64,000 bases of DNA from Eutrigla gurnardus (GCA_963514095.1 OY741285.1:16484820-16548819); one strand, 5' to 3'. Positions 1 to 13,731 are shown, numbered from the stretch's first letter. The notes: generated from the letters alone by a model not told the origin. Made by a program: numbers and translations.

Positions 1-2477
1 TAAAGAAAAAGTGTACAATGTCTCTTCTTTTTCATGCAGATTTAACCTCAGTTATAACGGAGGATTAACAGTTAGTGGATTTTAACACCTCTGGCTGTGA
101 CATGACAGCGTTAAACCGGTGATCACCGCCGATGCTCGACGGCTGTTATCGGGAGTTAATTCAGCCGAGGTAATTCCTCGCTGAAAGTGACTGTCATCAT
201 TCACTTTCAACCGCCGCTGTTTACGCAAGGAGCACAAACACACAGCTGGCTGACAGAGCGGCTTAAAGTAGCTGATGAGTTGAGCCACGACGGGCTTAAT
301 GCAAAACTAGCCGTGACTCTTAATTTAACGTTCAATAAGAACAGAATATTACGTCCTTGGCTAATTATTTCATCAAAGGTTAAAAGGTGAATCAGGAGCA
401 ATAAGTCCAAGAACAGATATGATTTATTTTTCATTTTTAAACCACGCAGAGAGCCGTTGTTAGATAGTTGGACAGAGACACTGTGGGACTTGTGGATTGT
501 GTAGTATGTAGCATCGCAGCAAAGCTTTAAACTGTCAGGGATTCTTTCAAACTTTGTTTTTTGCCATGTTACACAAAACTGCTGTTCCCCACCCCCCCAA
601 CATTCTTGCATTTCAAGAAGGGGCAATTTACCGCTCTTGTTTGGCCTTTTCCAAACCCACCTCATCAAGTTTGTCTTCCTACTACACCTCATCTCCGTCC
701 ATGCATATGTGCATATCACCGGAGTTATTTATGCCCTGTTTTGTTTTCAACACCCCGTCTTGTAAAAGGAAAGGCTGCCAGGCATAAAGCAGTCAAAAAT
801 GCTCTTCCCTGCAACCCGTCCCACCTTGGTTGGAGAATTTATGGCCAAGTCCTCGCCCCTGAGACAGGAGCCGAGAGGAGCCCTGCCTGGGCCCTTTGCT
901 GAAACTCGGCACCCTCTCGTTTGACGCACCACCTCATTTTGTCTCCCTTTTGGACATGTTGGACACCGCGGGGTGATGCCACTGATGTGCGCTGTTTGAC
1001 ACCCATTCCTCAGCACCTGCCCAGTCACCTGGAGCTACGGCTCCGCTTTTCATCTTTTCCCACCCTCAGTAACCCGTTCCCCCAGCCTACACTTCAAAAA
1101 TTTGTTACCCAAATCAAAGGTGGTGCGCATTGTCGAGGTTTCGAACATTACACCGGTGTCATGTAAGCTCCTTTTGAACAGCACAGCTGCAGGTAATTGA
1201 CACAGGGAGCGAATCTCAGGCTCTTTGTCACTGTCGTCTGACGGTCCTCGCCGAAGCCAGGAGTGGGTGTAAAGTCCTCTTTGCCATTAACACTTCAGCC
1301 CTGTGGCCTGTGTGCTTGGCAGCTGCCTGTTCTGTAAATGAAACCAGAAGATGCTCGCGGTTTGGACGGCACCGCGGTGGGACCACATGCTAGTCGGGCT
1401 ACTAAAAAGTGCAGTAGCTCTGACAAGTATTGTGTTGTGAGCCAAAAGAGCTTTGTCATACGCCCACGCAAATATCTTCAAAATAGAAGCTTTATGTTAC
1501 AAAAGGAGAGACCAGGAGTTATGAGGTCAGCTGCATGTAGCTGAATTTGTAATGAGATAAACCTCTAAATTTCAGTTGCCGGTGCCAAAAGCGATCTGGG
1601 ATAATTTAACAAAGAATAAAAACCCTGCGGCACCTAAACATATTGTCTCCTGACAAATCCGTAGTGGAGGGGGGTTGAATTGTGGCGCAATTGAAAAGCA
1701 AAATTATATGCTTAACTGTTTTAAAAAGGATTAATTTAATTACAGCTGATGCCCCGTGGCAGACCGCAGATTTGTAATAATTTAAAAAATGTAAACAAGT
1801 TTGTCAGTGGCAAAGATTTTTGTGTTCAGCGCCATGTCATGCATCTAGTGAAAAAAACAACAATTCAACATTCAATTCACGGCATGTTTTTTTGAGGGAT
1901 CCAGCGGCCTGGATGTCGAAACTGTGACGCACAATAGCAAACAAAATGACGCTGATCTTATAAGTCATGATCCCTGAGGCACTCCTTACAATTATATGGT
2001 TGTATTTCAAGAAAGAAATTGATTACAGTGGAGAAACGGGGAGCCTATTTGAGGCTTTGTTGAGTTTCATCAGTGTTGTCATCACGCTTAAGTGCCGTCC
2101 ACAATTTATGTAATAATGACCGATCTCACTGACTTACAGTGTTGTTGGGGAAATGCCTGGCAAGTCCTTACACTGCTGATGACAATTCATATCAACACAG
2201 CAACCGCTCGCTGATTTTTTCCCATAAATCCAAAAAAGAAAAAACGTTTTAATCATCCAAGGGGTTCCCAAGCTTAAAATTCATCCTCTTTGCATCACAA
2301 CATACACCAATATGATAAATGGACCTGAGTTTTCGAGGGGAAAAGAACGGCGAGCCTTTTCCGTTACACTAGTATTTGAGGTTAAGATTCTTTTGACTGG
2401 GCCGGAGAACATTTTTCCACGCAGTCAACTGAAAGTGTACACTCTGCCCTCTCAGAAATGATCATTTGACCGAAAAG

Positions 2478-2478
<1 letters not shown>
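1..2478. other. Intergenic or intronic DNA, no recognised gene
   Basis: The ORFs here are short, lie in several frames and match no family I know. The stretch around 780-1150 is less AT-rich and less repetitive than its surroundings and could be conserved non-coding DNA, but I see no splice-bounded exon. No transposon ends were found. Confidence 0.4.
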
Positions 2479-2518
<40 letters not shown>

Positions 2519-3062
2519 GTAGGGTCTGATGCTGAAAACTGTGGATTTGTACTCACCACCAGATGGGATAGCCTCCAAGCACCCGTGAGCTGGACAACCA
2601 CACACACATCAAATATCCAATCAAATACAAATCCATGAGGTAAGCCTTGTTGTAGTAGTGTGTGAGGAGGGTAAGTGGATCAATACATAGAACTTCCAGC
2701 GGGCAAAATGAAGAAGAGTTTTCCAGGAAGAGAAGCTCTAGGGCAGCTTGATTGTTGAATGAGGGGAAGGTTAAAAAATGATATTGAGAAGAAGAAGAAG
2801 AAGAAGAAGAAAAAAAAATCTTCCTCCTGTTTTCCCCCCTTTTCTTTGAGTCGGGCCAGGAAAGTGTGTCTGTCTCCTAGTAGTTAAGAGAATAAGTGTC
2901 TCTTGCACACATGCACACACGCTCCTACCCGTCCTCTCCTTCCCTCCCTCTCTCTGAGGTTCTTCCCTAAGGTAGATATCTTTTTCTCTCTCTCTCTCTA
3001 CTTTTTTCTCCCTCAGGATGCCTCATCCACAGGCCCAATATTAAAGGGGGGGGGGGGGGGGG
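2479..3062. repeat. Cluster of simple repeats: (CT)n, (GAA)n, G17
   Basis: A (CT)n tract lies at about 2479-2516, a (GAA)n tract at about 2786-2819, shorter pyrimidine tracts at 2936-3010 and a 17-base G run at 3046-3062. A purine-rich stretch (GAGGGAGG-type) continues at about 3205-3290. These explain the low-complexity ORFs on both strands. No gene is seen. Confidence 0.85.
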
Positions 3063-3819
3063 TTGGTGGGGGTGGAGGAGAGGCGGGGGGAATGAGGTTT
3101 GGAGATGTCAGCTGGCAAGCCAATCACAGAAGATGGCCTTAGGTTACGAAAAAAAAAATTATTATTCGTTCCCATCTGTCAATCACACGCCACCCCCTGG
3201 TAATGTGGAAAAGAAAGGAAAGAGTGAAAAGAGGGAGGGAGGGAGGGAAATGAGAGAGGGTGGTATGGGGAGGGACACATGAAAAAAAAAAGGTAGAGTT
3301 GTTACTCAACTTGTTTCATGTGTGATCAGAGACTAGAAAAAAAAAGGTGAAGGGATGCAGGCCAGCTTCTTCCCCCCAGACTCGGGTTAACACTGGCCCA
3401 CGCACATGTTGACACATTGATTTTTTTCGGGTTGTGCCCTGACTAATTGATCCGGATATTCACACACACGTCAACACATGCATAATCTCTGTCTCCGCTC
3501 ACGTGGGATATATACAGTGAATTTTCTAAATTGTTGTCCGCCCACCCCAACAGGGGAGGACATAAAAGGGGACACAATAAAGCCATAAACGGTGGTGGTG
3601 GTGGCTGGGCCAGGCATGCAGGGGTTATATGCTTCAGCGGCCCAAAGGCGACACATTTTACATCAATACTATTGTCATTCTGATGGGCTGTGGGGCGAGC
3701 AGCCGTGGGACAGGGGGGAGAGGAGAGGGAGACGGGGAGGGAGAGAGACAGACAAGAGAGTGAAGGAGGAGGTTGGGACACTTGTGATGGACTTAGCCTG
3801 AAGTAACCATGCATTTGAT

Positions 3820-3826
<7 letters not shown>

Positions 3827-3859
<33 letters not shown>
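3827..3859. repeat. (CA)n microsatellite
   Basis: An uninterrupted CA dinucleotide array. It is read as a poly-Cys/Val tract by the long minus-strand ORF over 3443-4003, which is therefore not a credible gene. Confidence 0.9.
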
Positions 3860-3863
<4 letters not shown>

Positions 3864-5083
3864 GGAAACTGATCAGGACGAATACAAACAAGATACCCGG
3901 CAGAGATCAAACAAAGCCGGTTGTAGTGATACCGATCTGGTCTCTCACGTCTGTCTGTCACAGAAAGACGGTGACCACCAAAGATGTGACCACTGAACAA
4001 CACATGTAACGTTTACACTTAATAGAGCTAACTTTAAGAAAAGTGAGGCTCTGAAGTTTCTCTGACATCAGGATTATTTTTAATCTACCGACCAGTTTGC
4101 TGCTAGAATTTGTTTAAGCCCTTCTGGAGACTGATGTCTTTTGTGACAAACTAATTTAAAAAATGTTTGACTTATTGGGAATAAATGTACAAGTAATTAG
4201 ACCAGATGGATTACATGATAGATTTCACAATAATTGAGCGAGTGCAGCCATGTGGAAACCATCGTCTGGGAGATCTGTTTCCAAGTAAGTAGGGCGGTGA
4301 TACGTTTTTAAACATTTTTATTGATTTCATCCTGATTTAATATTGTAGCAACAAAAAAAAAGTTACTATTTTTGTAGACTTTGAAGATAAATGTTGCCCT
4401 TTTAACAATTACAGACATTTGATGCCTGAAGTCGTAGATTTGGTTTCACAGCTGACTCAAATGTCAAACTCCCACCATTCCCTAATACAAAGTTTGTCAT
4501 GGACGTGTCCACAAATACTCATAGGATACAAATAGGATATCGTAATATAAATGTCTGCCTTTACCCACTTAGTCGTAGCCACATTACTGATGATTATCCA
4601 TCAAAAAGCGTATTAACTTCATGAGTATTTATAAATCTAAAACCTCTCTGTTGTGTGTTGCTTGGGGGCCGTGGTGTTTCTGCCGAGGACCTCCTCGGCG
4701 GACTGAGGGGGCTGGAAGGTCGCTCAGCAGGGGCTGGGAGCATGCACTCTGCAGAGAGGAGGCTGAGTGCCCACCGCAGTGACCACAGTCTGGAGGTCAG
4801 TAGTGGAGTGCCCCCCTTCACCCGCCCCTTCTGTGTTTTATTCCTCCATAACAAAGAAGATAGGGAAACAGGCAGTGACTGAGCAGCACTCGACCGACCG
4901 CCCTGTTTGGGGGGGGGGGGGGGATTTTCACTGCCTCAAGTCGAGATGCGGTGCTGACAATGATGCAGGTCTGTTTTCGATCACGAACATTGTCATGTGT
5001 TACGGCATCGCCAGAAATGTGCCGAGCTCAGCTTTGGGATTTGGATGACAGTAACTCAGTAGGAGCTCTAGACGGGGGCCAGG

Positions 5084-5085
<2 letters not shown>
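3860..5085. other. Non-coding stretch with a G15 run
   Basis: No recognisable exon. The GC-richer patch at about 4650-4830 is open in frames on both strands, but its translation is low-complexity (Pro/Ser or Gly/Arg) and unrecognised. A 15-base G homopolymer sits at 4909-4923. Confidence 0.4.

Positions 5086-5132
<47 letters not shown>
5086..5132. repeat. (TG)n microsatellite
   Basis: About 23 uninterrupted TG units, immediately followed by unique sequence. Confidence 0.92.
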
Positions 5133-5133
<1 letters not shown>

Positions 5134-8100
5134 CAGTGGTCTAATTTATGAGTGCAGGCAAAGGAATCAGTCTGCGGTCTGCATCTGAACAACATTGAAA
5201 CCACGTTTCCCGGGTCGAGGCCACAAGTGCAACGCAAACTGGAAAGGCTACGGCCATTAAGGTCAAGAGCATTAGGAGACCGGGATCTGGAAATGAACAA
5301 ACCTTTGCTGAAACGTCAGTAGGTGTGTGTGGGGGGGCGGAGGTCACACTCATCAGTCCCCTACCGGTCTGGTTTCTAAGGTGACCTCAGAAAGGCTGTA
5401 ACCAGGTCCGGCTCTTTCTCAGGCCTAATCAGTGCATTACCACAAAGAAGGACATGTGTCCCCCCCCCAACCCACCACCACCCCCTCTCAACCCTCCCTA
5501 CTCAATCCGACCAGCATGGCTGGACACAGGCAGCCAATAAAACCAGGATTAGGAGGGTATCTACACACACTGTGCTGTCGCGGAAAAGTTTCTGAACACG
5601 CCCCGGTCCCGCCCTGCTCCCTTCACAAACTTCTTTTCATCCGCCTCTGTCTCTCATTCCTTTCCATCTTTCACTCTATTTCACTTGCTCCCGTGTTGAT
5701 ATCCGTCCTCTGCCTCTTTCCTTTCAGGACCCTCGCCCTGTAAGCTCTTCACACAATGGGGCATCCAGAAATTACTCATTTTGCCGGAGCAGTTCAGCAG
5801 ATTCCCAATGCCCACCTCCCCCCCTTCATGCTCTGGATCCTTGTGCTTTTTTTTGCTGTTATGATAATGAAATGTGCTCCATCACAATGACAAAGCGATG
5901 CATGTGTTTGGCTGTGTATGTGTGCATGGGCGAATTTATGTGAATTCACGCTCCTTTACATATTTTTGCATGATATTCACGCTTCCCTACATAATAGTGC
6001 AAATAAATGGAAATCTACCGTTCGGGTTTCACAACCAGATTTTCTTTTGCTTCCATCTGTGGTGTAATTGCCTGATAAATGAATACCAGATAATGATAAT
6101 ATTAATGAAGTCCTGGTGTGCAGAGTGCTCTTTATGCACAGGAAGCGTGTTGTGTTTACTGACATGATTTGTGGGGAGAGTTTTGGAAGTCATGCTCCTC
6201 CTGATGGGTGAGAGACTGCTGCCTCACCTCAAAGTCCTCGCTAATGTGTCCTGGAAATGGGAGAGTGTTGGATAATATGAAAGCCTTTGTCAGGACTTTT
6301 TAAGATGGGGCACAAAGACCCCCCTACCCCCCCACCCCCAAATAAACTTTTTCATTAGAGCAGCAAACACTTCATCCCTCAGCTGTGTAAGGGAAGCTCT
6401 ATGAGCCGCCCAGCAAGGTCCCACAGGGAAGAGCCTAAAACCTCAGCAGTCTTCAGCCGGACACTGAGGCGGCCTAATTAAAGGGCACTTAAGCCCCACA
6501 ATGTGCGGTGGTGCAGGTTGGAGTCGGTGGGGGTCCCCACCGAGAGGGACAGAATTCATGGCACTCGTAAACAAGGGAGTCCAGGACAGAGGGACAGAAG
6601 AGGGCTATGTGCCAGAGACTTTGTTCACACAAGATGAAGAGTCAACAGCCTCCCCATCCCTCACCCCTCCTTAGCCATCCCCCCTAATAACCACCTTCTT
6701 CTGAGGAGCCTGCGAACACAATGCCCTCCCACTCCCCTCCTCTTGCTCTCAATCACCGTTGGGACAATGAGGGGAACCCCCCCACCACCAACACCATCCT
6801 TCTGCCCCTCCCCGACCCCCAAACAGACACTTCTTTTATTGAAATTCTTTGGTGTTCTAATCCTCAGCTTCCTCCAGGGGCAATAATGGACTCCCTGCGT
6901 CAGCCTTTTCCAGCGAGGCTATCATCCAAGCCTGCCTGGGTCACAAGTCCACCTCTCCTATTGGAGAGCAGTGTCACTCCAGTCACATCCAGCTCTACAG
7001 GCCGTATCATATTAATAACCATGCCTGCTTCTAGATGTTCAAGTAGCGTACTCTAGAGCAATGTTTCCCAAACTTTTTTTTTTCAGGCGGCCGACTTTTT
7101 CAAAATTACCAACTATCACAATCCAACTCACAATAGTCTTTTAATGGTGAATTTTACTGCCATTTCTGCATCAATGAGATCTTGAATCGGTAAAACAGCC
7201 GTTCCAAAGAGACGTTTGAGAAATCAAAATGTTTTTTTCCAGGTGTTATTAAAAACATAAACACACGATAAGAAGAAATAAATGCATTTAAGCAGATTTA
7301 ACAAGCTATGTAATGCTTTTAATTTCCTCTCATCAGTTAAACAGACTGTACACTAGCCTTTCCTTTTTCTATTCAGCGATGAGTAGGCAACAACACGAAC
7401 ATTCAGGCTCCCTCATGTGGCACAAAGGTGTACTGCAGATTTTAATTTTTATATGTAATAAAAAACTTATATATTTTACAGATATAAATAAGACTATAGA
7501 AGGCATTCTGCTCATGTATTTGTGCAACACTAATTAAAGCTCCTCTGGGTCTTTGTGAATGGCTCGGCTTGAAAACTGCTCAGCAACAGACGGTAACGGG
7601 AAAACAAACGCAACAATAATCTGATGCTTTACCCTTTCAGATTTCCAGTTGGGAATATTTTAAATCAGATTATTATAGATGTGTTGATTTAAACAAATTC
7701 CCCTTCACAGCATTAATATGTTCATGTTGCAGACATGTGGAAAGTGTATATTAAATAATACATATTTTTTCAGCCCAGTAAATGCTGAGTAAAGATTGTA
7801 CTGTACATTGTGAGGAAGGATTGAACAAAATTAGACCCTGATTTAAAACATACAGGATACAAAAATTCACGTTTTAAAAATGTATTCCTCTGTATTTGTG
7901 GAGAGAAACCATATGATTCATGATCATCTTATTTAAGATGATTGAATTCTTTACTAAAAGATGCTCGTCTTATCTGTGTCACAATAAACAGTTTTGTTTT
8001 TGTATAAAGTAATGTTTAGTGATTCCAGTATGTTTTAGTGCCATTTTAAGAGATTTCAGCACATTATTTTGATAATGACAATGATAAGTAGACTGCAGTC

Positions 8101-10280
8101 AGATATGAACTTGTCAAATCCTTCTGTCCTCGTCCTTCTAATCCCTCATGTAGAGGATGTCACCGTAATTTATATAAACGTGACAAAATATTAGAAAACC
8201 TCAGCATCAAGCTACGCCACCACAAAGTACCGCTTCCAACATGACCACGGAGTTGAATCAAACATTTTAACATCTTAACAAAAACTGCACATTTAAACTT
8301 TTCGTGATGAATGAATAAATCTTGGAATATGTTGTGCTGGGCCGGGTGCAGCCCACTAATAACTGTGTATATTAATTTAGCACGCAGTAGCATCCAGCCA
8401 CAGTCAAACTGCCACCATGTTGTTTCATGTTAGAAGGAGGATCATGCAGACTTATAATTATTCTACATGTGTAGGGAAAAAAAACATGGTTGCAACATAA
8501 ACATTGGCTTTATAGGATGCAGTAATGTTTATGATATATGCCTTCATAAACTAAAAATAAGATGTACAATCTAAAAATATGAGAACAGCGAATGAGCTTG
8601 GCTTAATTGTTATTCCATTCATCTCGCCTGCTTGTGTTAAAGTTACTGAGTGTAGGTGCTTCACAGCAGGACTGCAGGAGGCAGCGACCAGTTACATGTG
8701 TGTTGGCGGTGACACCTGCTGGTCACACACCGCAAGAACTTCTAGATCGTCGAGCATGCATGAAATGTCTTGTAAGCATGAAGCAATGAGCTTGTAACGT
8801 GACGACTGCAGCCGCAACAGTTATTTTTAATATTTGTTTGATAAATCGGTCAATAAAAATGTCAACAATCGGAACAAATGTCCATTTAAATTTACTAGAA
8901 TCGTACTAGAATTGTCTAAATAAAAATTATACACCAGAGGAAAAAGCAATCTTTGTATTTAAAATCTTGCATTGCTCTCAGAACAGGAGCCGAGTGTGTA
9001 AAACATTGTGTTGGATGCTGTGAATTACAAGTTGCTGAACAGTTTTATTTCTAACCTGACAGAATTGCAACATGGCTGCAATCGCTCTTACAGCAAGGGA
9101 TGTAACATTAAATTAGCCTTTGAGTTTTGACTAATGCAAGAAACATTCGCCCGAAATATGATTTCTCTCCAATTAATAGCAAAGTAAAGTAAAGACCAGA
9201 CCATCTTAAATGTTTGGTAAACCATTAGCGACTACCAAAGATGACATTAAATGCCAGCTCTCTTAAGGAGTATTCAACAAGTCAAAGTAACCATTTACTT
9301 CATAATAATCCTAATGTTCGAAATTAGTTCATCAACATAAAACAAAAATGCTGACGAGGCATAAAGTTCCTCGGTTCAAATCCCAGTCCTGGTCCTGCCC
9401 AGCATAAATGCATGTACAGGATTATAGTTGTAAACTTATATTTGATAATTAAATGATTTGTCAGGTTGACCTTTTACATAAATTATTTTTGGATGTCATC
9501 AGCAAAGAATGTTTCTTTTTTTTCACAGCCACTGATGCCAGAACAAAGTACAACATGAAATGCATCCCATCATGAAAAAAGCTTTCAGTCCTGGCATGAC
9601 TTCTATTAAGTGAATCACATTACGTCTGAAAGGCTCAGCCAGATGACCTGCGGGCATCAGCCGAAGTGCAGAGAAAGATAGAGGAACACATCTTAACAGC
9701 TATTAAATGTGTGGTTGTGAGGAAATGGATACAACTGCAGGACTTTTGAAGCTTTGATATTTTTTTTATTACCATCGGTGGAAGCCAACATGTTCAAAGC
9801 TCTGATAGCCGCTCCTGCTGGGCTGAAGTGTGAACTGTTGTCTTTTCCAGATGGGTGCCGTTCAACAGAACATAAAAGTGAGGAACCCATATTTATGAAT
9901 AATTTCAAAACAGTTTATTTGCTATCAATCGTCACATGTATACAACCTTCAATTTGCAAAGAATGGCTTGTGTTCACATTGATGCAGTCTGCAGAGCATC
10001 CTGATTTCATCGTGTGAGTGTCTCCTGTCTGTCCACAGCTAATCTTGTATTGTGCTGCAGCAACATGCATAATGTGCTGTGTAATATTTGTAGTTGGCCA
10101 GTTGTAGCTGCATCCTCCAGAACCTTCGAACTGACTGACTGTTCTACTGTTTAGGCGCTGGCTGCCTGTTGACTCCTAAATCACTACTCATAACTGCTCA
10201 CTTTGATTGTATTTTGCATGTTTGACTAAACTGCTGAACATCAGCTTCTCCTTTCAGGCAGGCAGCTTGGTGAGTATAAT
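5133..10280. other. Long non-coding interval, no recognised gene
   Basis: ORFs are short and unrecognised. The part from about 6200 to 7050 is moderately GC-rich and non-repetitive and may include conserved non-coding DNA. From about 7060 on, the text starting AATGTTTCCCAAAC resembles a hAT-type repeat end, but no matching opposite end was found. A tRNA-like B-box (GGTTCAAATCC) at about 9374 could be a decayed SINE, but no A-box or tail could be matched. Confidence 0.35.
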
Positions 10281-10550
10281 TATTTTTTTGGCAAGGTTTT
10301 ATGACACGCCAGCCCGGGCTATGTCGGCGCCCTAGGCCAGATTTTTGATATTAATTACACATAATAATACATACTTCAAGAAACTTTTGAGAATACATTT
10401 AAAAAGACTTCCATTTATTTCTTAACACACCTTGACTGTAAAACAATATAATGGTTAAATATATTGGTTACTTGCATCAAGTCATGATAGCAGGCGGTGT
10501 TGATCACGTTGTCGCCTCGTCACTGACAAGTTTTTGTAATGAATCTGTTG

Positions 10551-11077
10551 TAGGGGTGTGAATATTTGGCTTCACAGCGATTCGATTAACGATACAGTAG
10601 TTGGCGATTGGATTCAAGGACGATTTTTTTTTTTGGAACGATTTGATTCGATTCTGTAAACCACGATTCGATTCAGTAACTTGTAACCAAAATTCTATAT
10701 CCATGAAATAAACATACAATAATGCAAGTGAGACTATCTGTATTCTTCTGAAAGGTGAAAAAATAACATATTTATTCTATAAAAAAGTAAACCTGCATAA
10801 TATTTTATGCTGAATACAAAAATGTAATTAAAATATGCTCAGTTATTTTTAACCTTTTCAGTAGACTACATGCTGGCAGGGGAGAGAGTGTCTTAAACGT
10901 ATTAAAACATTAATCATAAGTAAGAATCACGATTAATCCGATTAAATGCATTTATATCGATTATTGGTGAAGCCAAAACGATTCATTCTATTTATTTATT
11001 GTAGCAGATCGATTTAGTAGAATCTATAGGACTGATAATCGATTCATCGATTAATCGAATGAATCGTTACACCTCTA
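10551..11077. mobile_element. hAT-type MITE with 8-bp target duplication
   Basis: The left end begins TAGGGGTGTGAA and the right end, read on the minus strand, begins TAGAGGTGTAACG, giving an imperfect terminal inverted repeat. It is flanked on both sides by the same 8 bases, ATCTGTTG (10543-10550 and 11078-11085), the target-site length of hAT transposons. The interior is AT-rich, with many ATCGATT-like motifs and no transposase. It is non-autonomous. Confidence 0.85.
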
Positions 11078-11089
11078 ATCTGTTGTTGT

Positions 11090-12160
11090 TTATAATGTTG
11101 TTGGTGTGACAATGATTACTTTACGAGCATATTCCACTGCAACAGAAAGGAAAAGCGACACTATTCCAATGTCACCACCAGAGAGCGCACTTTCACTGAA
11201 AAAAAACAAAACAAAAAAAAACTCTTGACTTGTCTCGACAGTTATGGTTTGTATTGATAAGATTGCAAAATACACGCACACATTCATTGCACTTTACTGT
11301 ATTTACGAAAAGGTCACGTCTCCTTTTTAAATCTGCATTGTGCCCCTCGGTGTCAAATACGTGCAGATGATGACTCTCCTTGGTCGTCATCCTCCTCGGG
11401 TCTGTTGTACCCATGTCGTGTATTTAGCCATTGTTCCGATGCCAGCGATGATCTCACATCCATAGTTCGCATTTGAACAGAGCTCTAGGTTTTCACAGCT
11501 ATAAGACGTCTATAGCACCCAAGGCGACCAGCGCAGGAGGGGAGTCCACTATGGGCCCGGCCCAACCTGTTTCATGCCACTCATCGCAGGGGCACCCTCA
11601 GAGACAGTGGGTGTCACGTAACATCGCATGCAAGTAGAACACAGTTGACCCCGCTGGCCTCAGGCTACCATGGGCCTAAATTAGTATTGGGGCTTATCTT
11701 GGAATCGAGAACATGACACTGTTGATCTTTGATTTTGGGACCGGAGTATTCGCCCCGTCAGTCATCCTTCGTTGCCTCTAGCGAGGTCTCCTCTCACCTT
11801 GGGTGCTTTGGTAGTCAAGGGCCTCCTTTTGTACCTGGGTTTACAGACCTATAAGTGGAGGGGCGTCTGAGCCGGGGGGCCTGTTTTAATATCACAGAAA
11901 TCACTCAGTGAATTTAGCTTGTAAACAGCTTATCTTGAGACTTAGGGATGGCTGAATCGGTCATTCTGATGGTCGGTGGGTCGGTCCAGAATGAAATAGT
12001 TCAACAATTACTGAAGAGATTTCGTAATAACAGGGTCTGGGGATGAATCCGCGTGATGATATCCTGACTTTTGCTCCAGTGCCACCAGAAGGTTGACATC
12101 TGGTGTGAAATGTCTCAACAACTATTTGAGGGATTGCCATGAAATTTAGCACATTCATGT
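11090..12160. repeat. Old dispersed repeat remnants upstream of ormdl3
   Basis: The stretch at about 11960-12160 contains phrases such as CAACTATTTGAGGGATTGCC and ATGAAATTTAGCACATTCAT. From memory these belong to a dispersed repeat seen in many teleost genomes; I could not set its ends or class. The 11400-11900 part, with words like CCCAAGGCGACC, also reads as decayed repeat. No gene is seen. Confidence 0.4.
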
Positions 12161-12163
12161 CCC

Positions 12164-12164
<1 letters not shown>

Positions 12165-12241
<77 letters not shown>

Positions 12242-12248
12242 GTCTAAC

Positions 12249-12296
<48 letters not shown>
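12165..12296. repeat. (TATC)n-(TGTC)n tetranucleotide microsatellite
   Basis: About 20 TATC units are followed by about a dozen TGTC units, ending in CTATCTGAG. The array lies a few hundred bases upstream of the ormdl3 promoter region. It is a direct tandem repeat with no spacers. Confidence 0.95.
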
Positions 12297-12297
<1 letters not shown>

Positions 12298-12540
12298 GAG
12301 ACATAGAAATAGAGGGAGATAGAGAGACATTGATAAGATACAGCAGCAAAGGGGATAGTGCAATAACGAGGCAAAACAGAACAAATGTAATAAATAAGTA
12401 ATTATATTGATATTATGTTTATTGTTATTGCACATGAATGAATGAGTGAATAATTTGGTATTTTGTATTGTTTTTAAAAGCATATTGAATGTCATGAATA
12501 CGTTTCCTCGTATAAAACATGCTTTCATTTCGCCGTTAAC

Positions 12541-13060
12541 CAGCTGTCAATCATGCCCCAGCTCTCTGGTCCCGCCTCCGCTGTGACGCCGACAAGGGGG
12601 GGTGGGGGTCCACGTTCTTTAAAAACGCATTAGACACCGATTGGTCATCCGTGGCCACCTGACACACAGCAGCCAATCACAGCAGAACGTGAACCCTAAA
12701 CCGAATTACGGGGCCGTGGAAACGAAAAGCGGTGACGTTACATCATGAAGTGTGCCGTGTTGTCACCAGCTGTTGTCTGCAAGACGAAGGAGACGCGTCT
12801 CGGTTGATGGTGAGCCGGGACCAGCGGACCCCGGAGCGCTGAGCGGCGCTGCTCGGAACCCGAACGACGGGACCGGATGCCCGATGGAAACACCGGAGCC
12901 CCGCCAGTCTCCCGGTGCTAGCGTCACTTACATAACGGAAGGCATCGATACAACCGATAACGGACTCGCGCCAACACGGGTCGGAGAGTTGAAGCCATTT
13001 TTCTCTGCTGTGAGTGGAACAATGATTTATTGCCGTTTTACGTTTGCGTTGCTCCCGTGT
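12541..13060 (+). promoter_or_regulatory. ormdl3: CpG-rich promoter and 5' untranslated first exon of ormdl3 (predicted)
   Basis: Unlike the AT-rich flanks, this stretch is GC-rich and dense in CpG. It has a GC-box-like CCCGCCTCCGC at about 12570, an ATTGG (inverted CCAAT box) at 12640-12644, a CCAAT at 12673-12677 and a CRE-like TGACGTTACATCA near 12732. I see no TATA box. Two good splice donors fit the end of a non-coding first exon: GTGAGC at 12810 and GTGAGT at 13010. The coding ATG lies in the next exon at 13810, so intron 1 would be about 0.7-0.9 kb. The exact start site and the choice of donor are inferred. Confidence 0.6.
12745..12807 (+). other. Possible upstream ORF in the ormdl3 5' leader
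   Basis: An ATG at 12745 opens a 20-codon frame ending in TGA at 12805-12807, just before the candidate donor at 12810. If transcription starts upstream of 12745 this would be a uORF. There is no evidence that it is translated. Confidence 0.25.
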
Positions 13061-13731
13061 TGATCCGTGGAGCCACGTTACGGAGCATTATGCGACCAGT
13101 TACTATTGAGGCAACTTCCAGGAGGGCATGCTGGGATGACCAGGCACACACTCACTTCCTCACCAGCATTACTTGACATGATGATTTTAAAAAAACGTAT
13201 CCATTCGTTGAAACCCACGTAAAATACTGGTGTGTGATTGGCTGGCAGGTGCCCGGTAAACTCATCATGACTTTTAGTTTATTGCTTTAGCCTCCTCGGT
13301 GCTCTGGTTGGGTTAAAAAGCACTTATAACATGTAGCACCTGGTTTCAAATCAATATTACTGTAGCAATGATACGTTATGTTATATTGATAAATAAATGA
13401 TGTGATATCATGATGTTAACTGGCTTTCACTGTTATCAGTTTGCTTTAATTGTTTTTTATGAACAAAAATATGTTGAGCTCACATACAGCGATCATGATC
13501 GATGCCTTCTTTTTGTAATTTTCACTGAAATATTGTAAATACATTTATGTATTAATCCTACAGGGGTCTAAGTAAAATAGTGAATTAGTATTTTAAAGGA
13601 TCACCCAACCCGACTAGAAGTGATTACTGTCCTCGTTGAGTTAGGAGGAAGTCATTAAAGTACTGACAGGATACTTCAGGTAATTTCCACATAATCCTCT
13701 AGATGATGACTTGTTTCTGTTTATCCTCCAG

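Noticed and set aside
3443..4003. 186-codon minus-strand ORF
   Set aside because: It runs through a (CA)n array and purine tracts; the translation is Cys/Val and Ser/Pro low-complexity with no known domain.
4594..4854. Overlapping ORFs on both strands in a GC-richer patch
   Set aside because: The translations are Pro/Ser- or Gly/Arg-rich and unrecognised. The flanking splice-like signals are not convincing.
9365..9400. tRNA gene suggested by GGTTCAAATCC
   Set aside because: No A-box or foldable cloverleaf at the right distance. At most a decayed SINE.
12165..12296. CRISPR-like direct repeats
   Set aside because: A tetranucleotide microsatellite without spacers, in a vertebrate genome.
12752..13063. 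103-codon plus-strand ORF in the ormdl3 promoter region
   Set aside because: It opens at GTG, crosses two strong splice donors and lies in CpG-rich leader DNA. It is better explained as open by composition.
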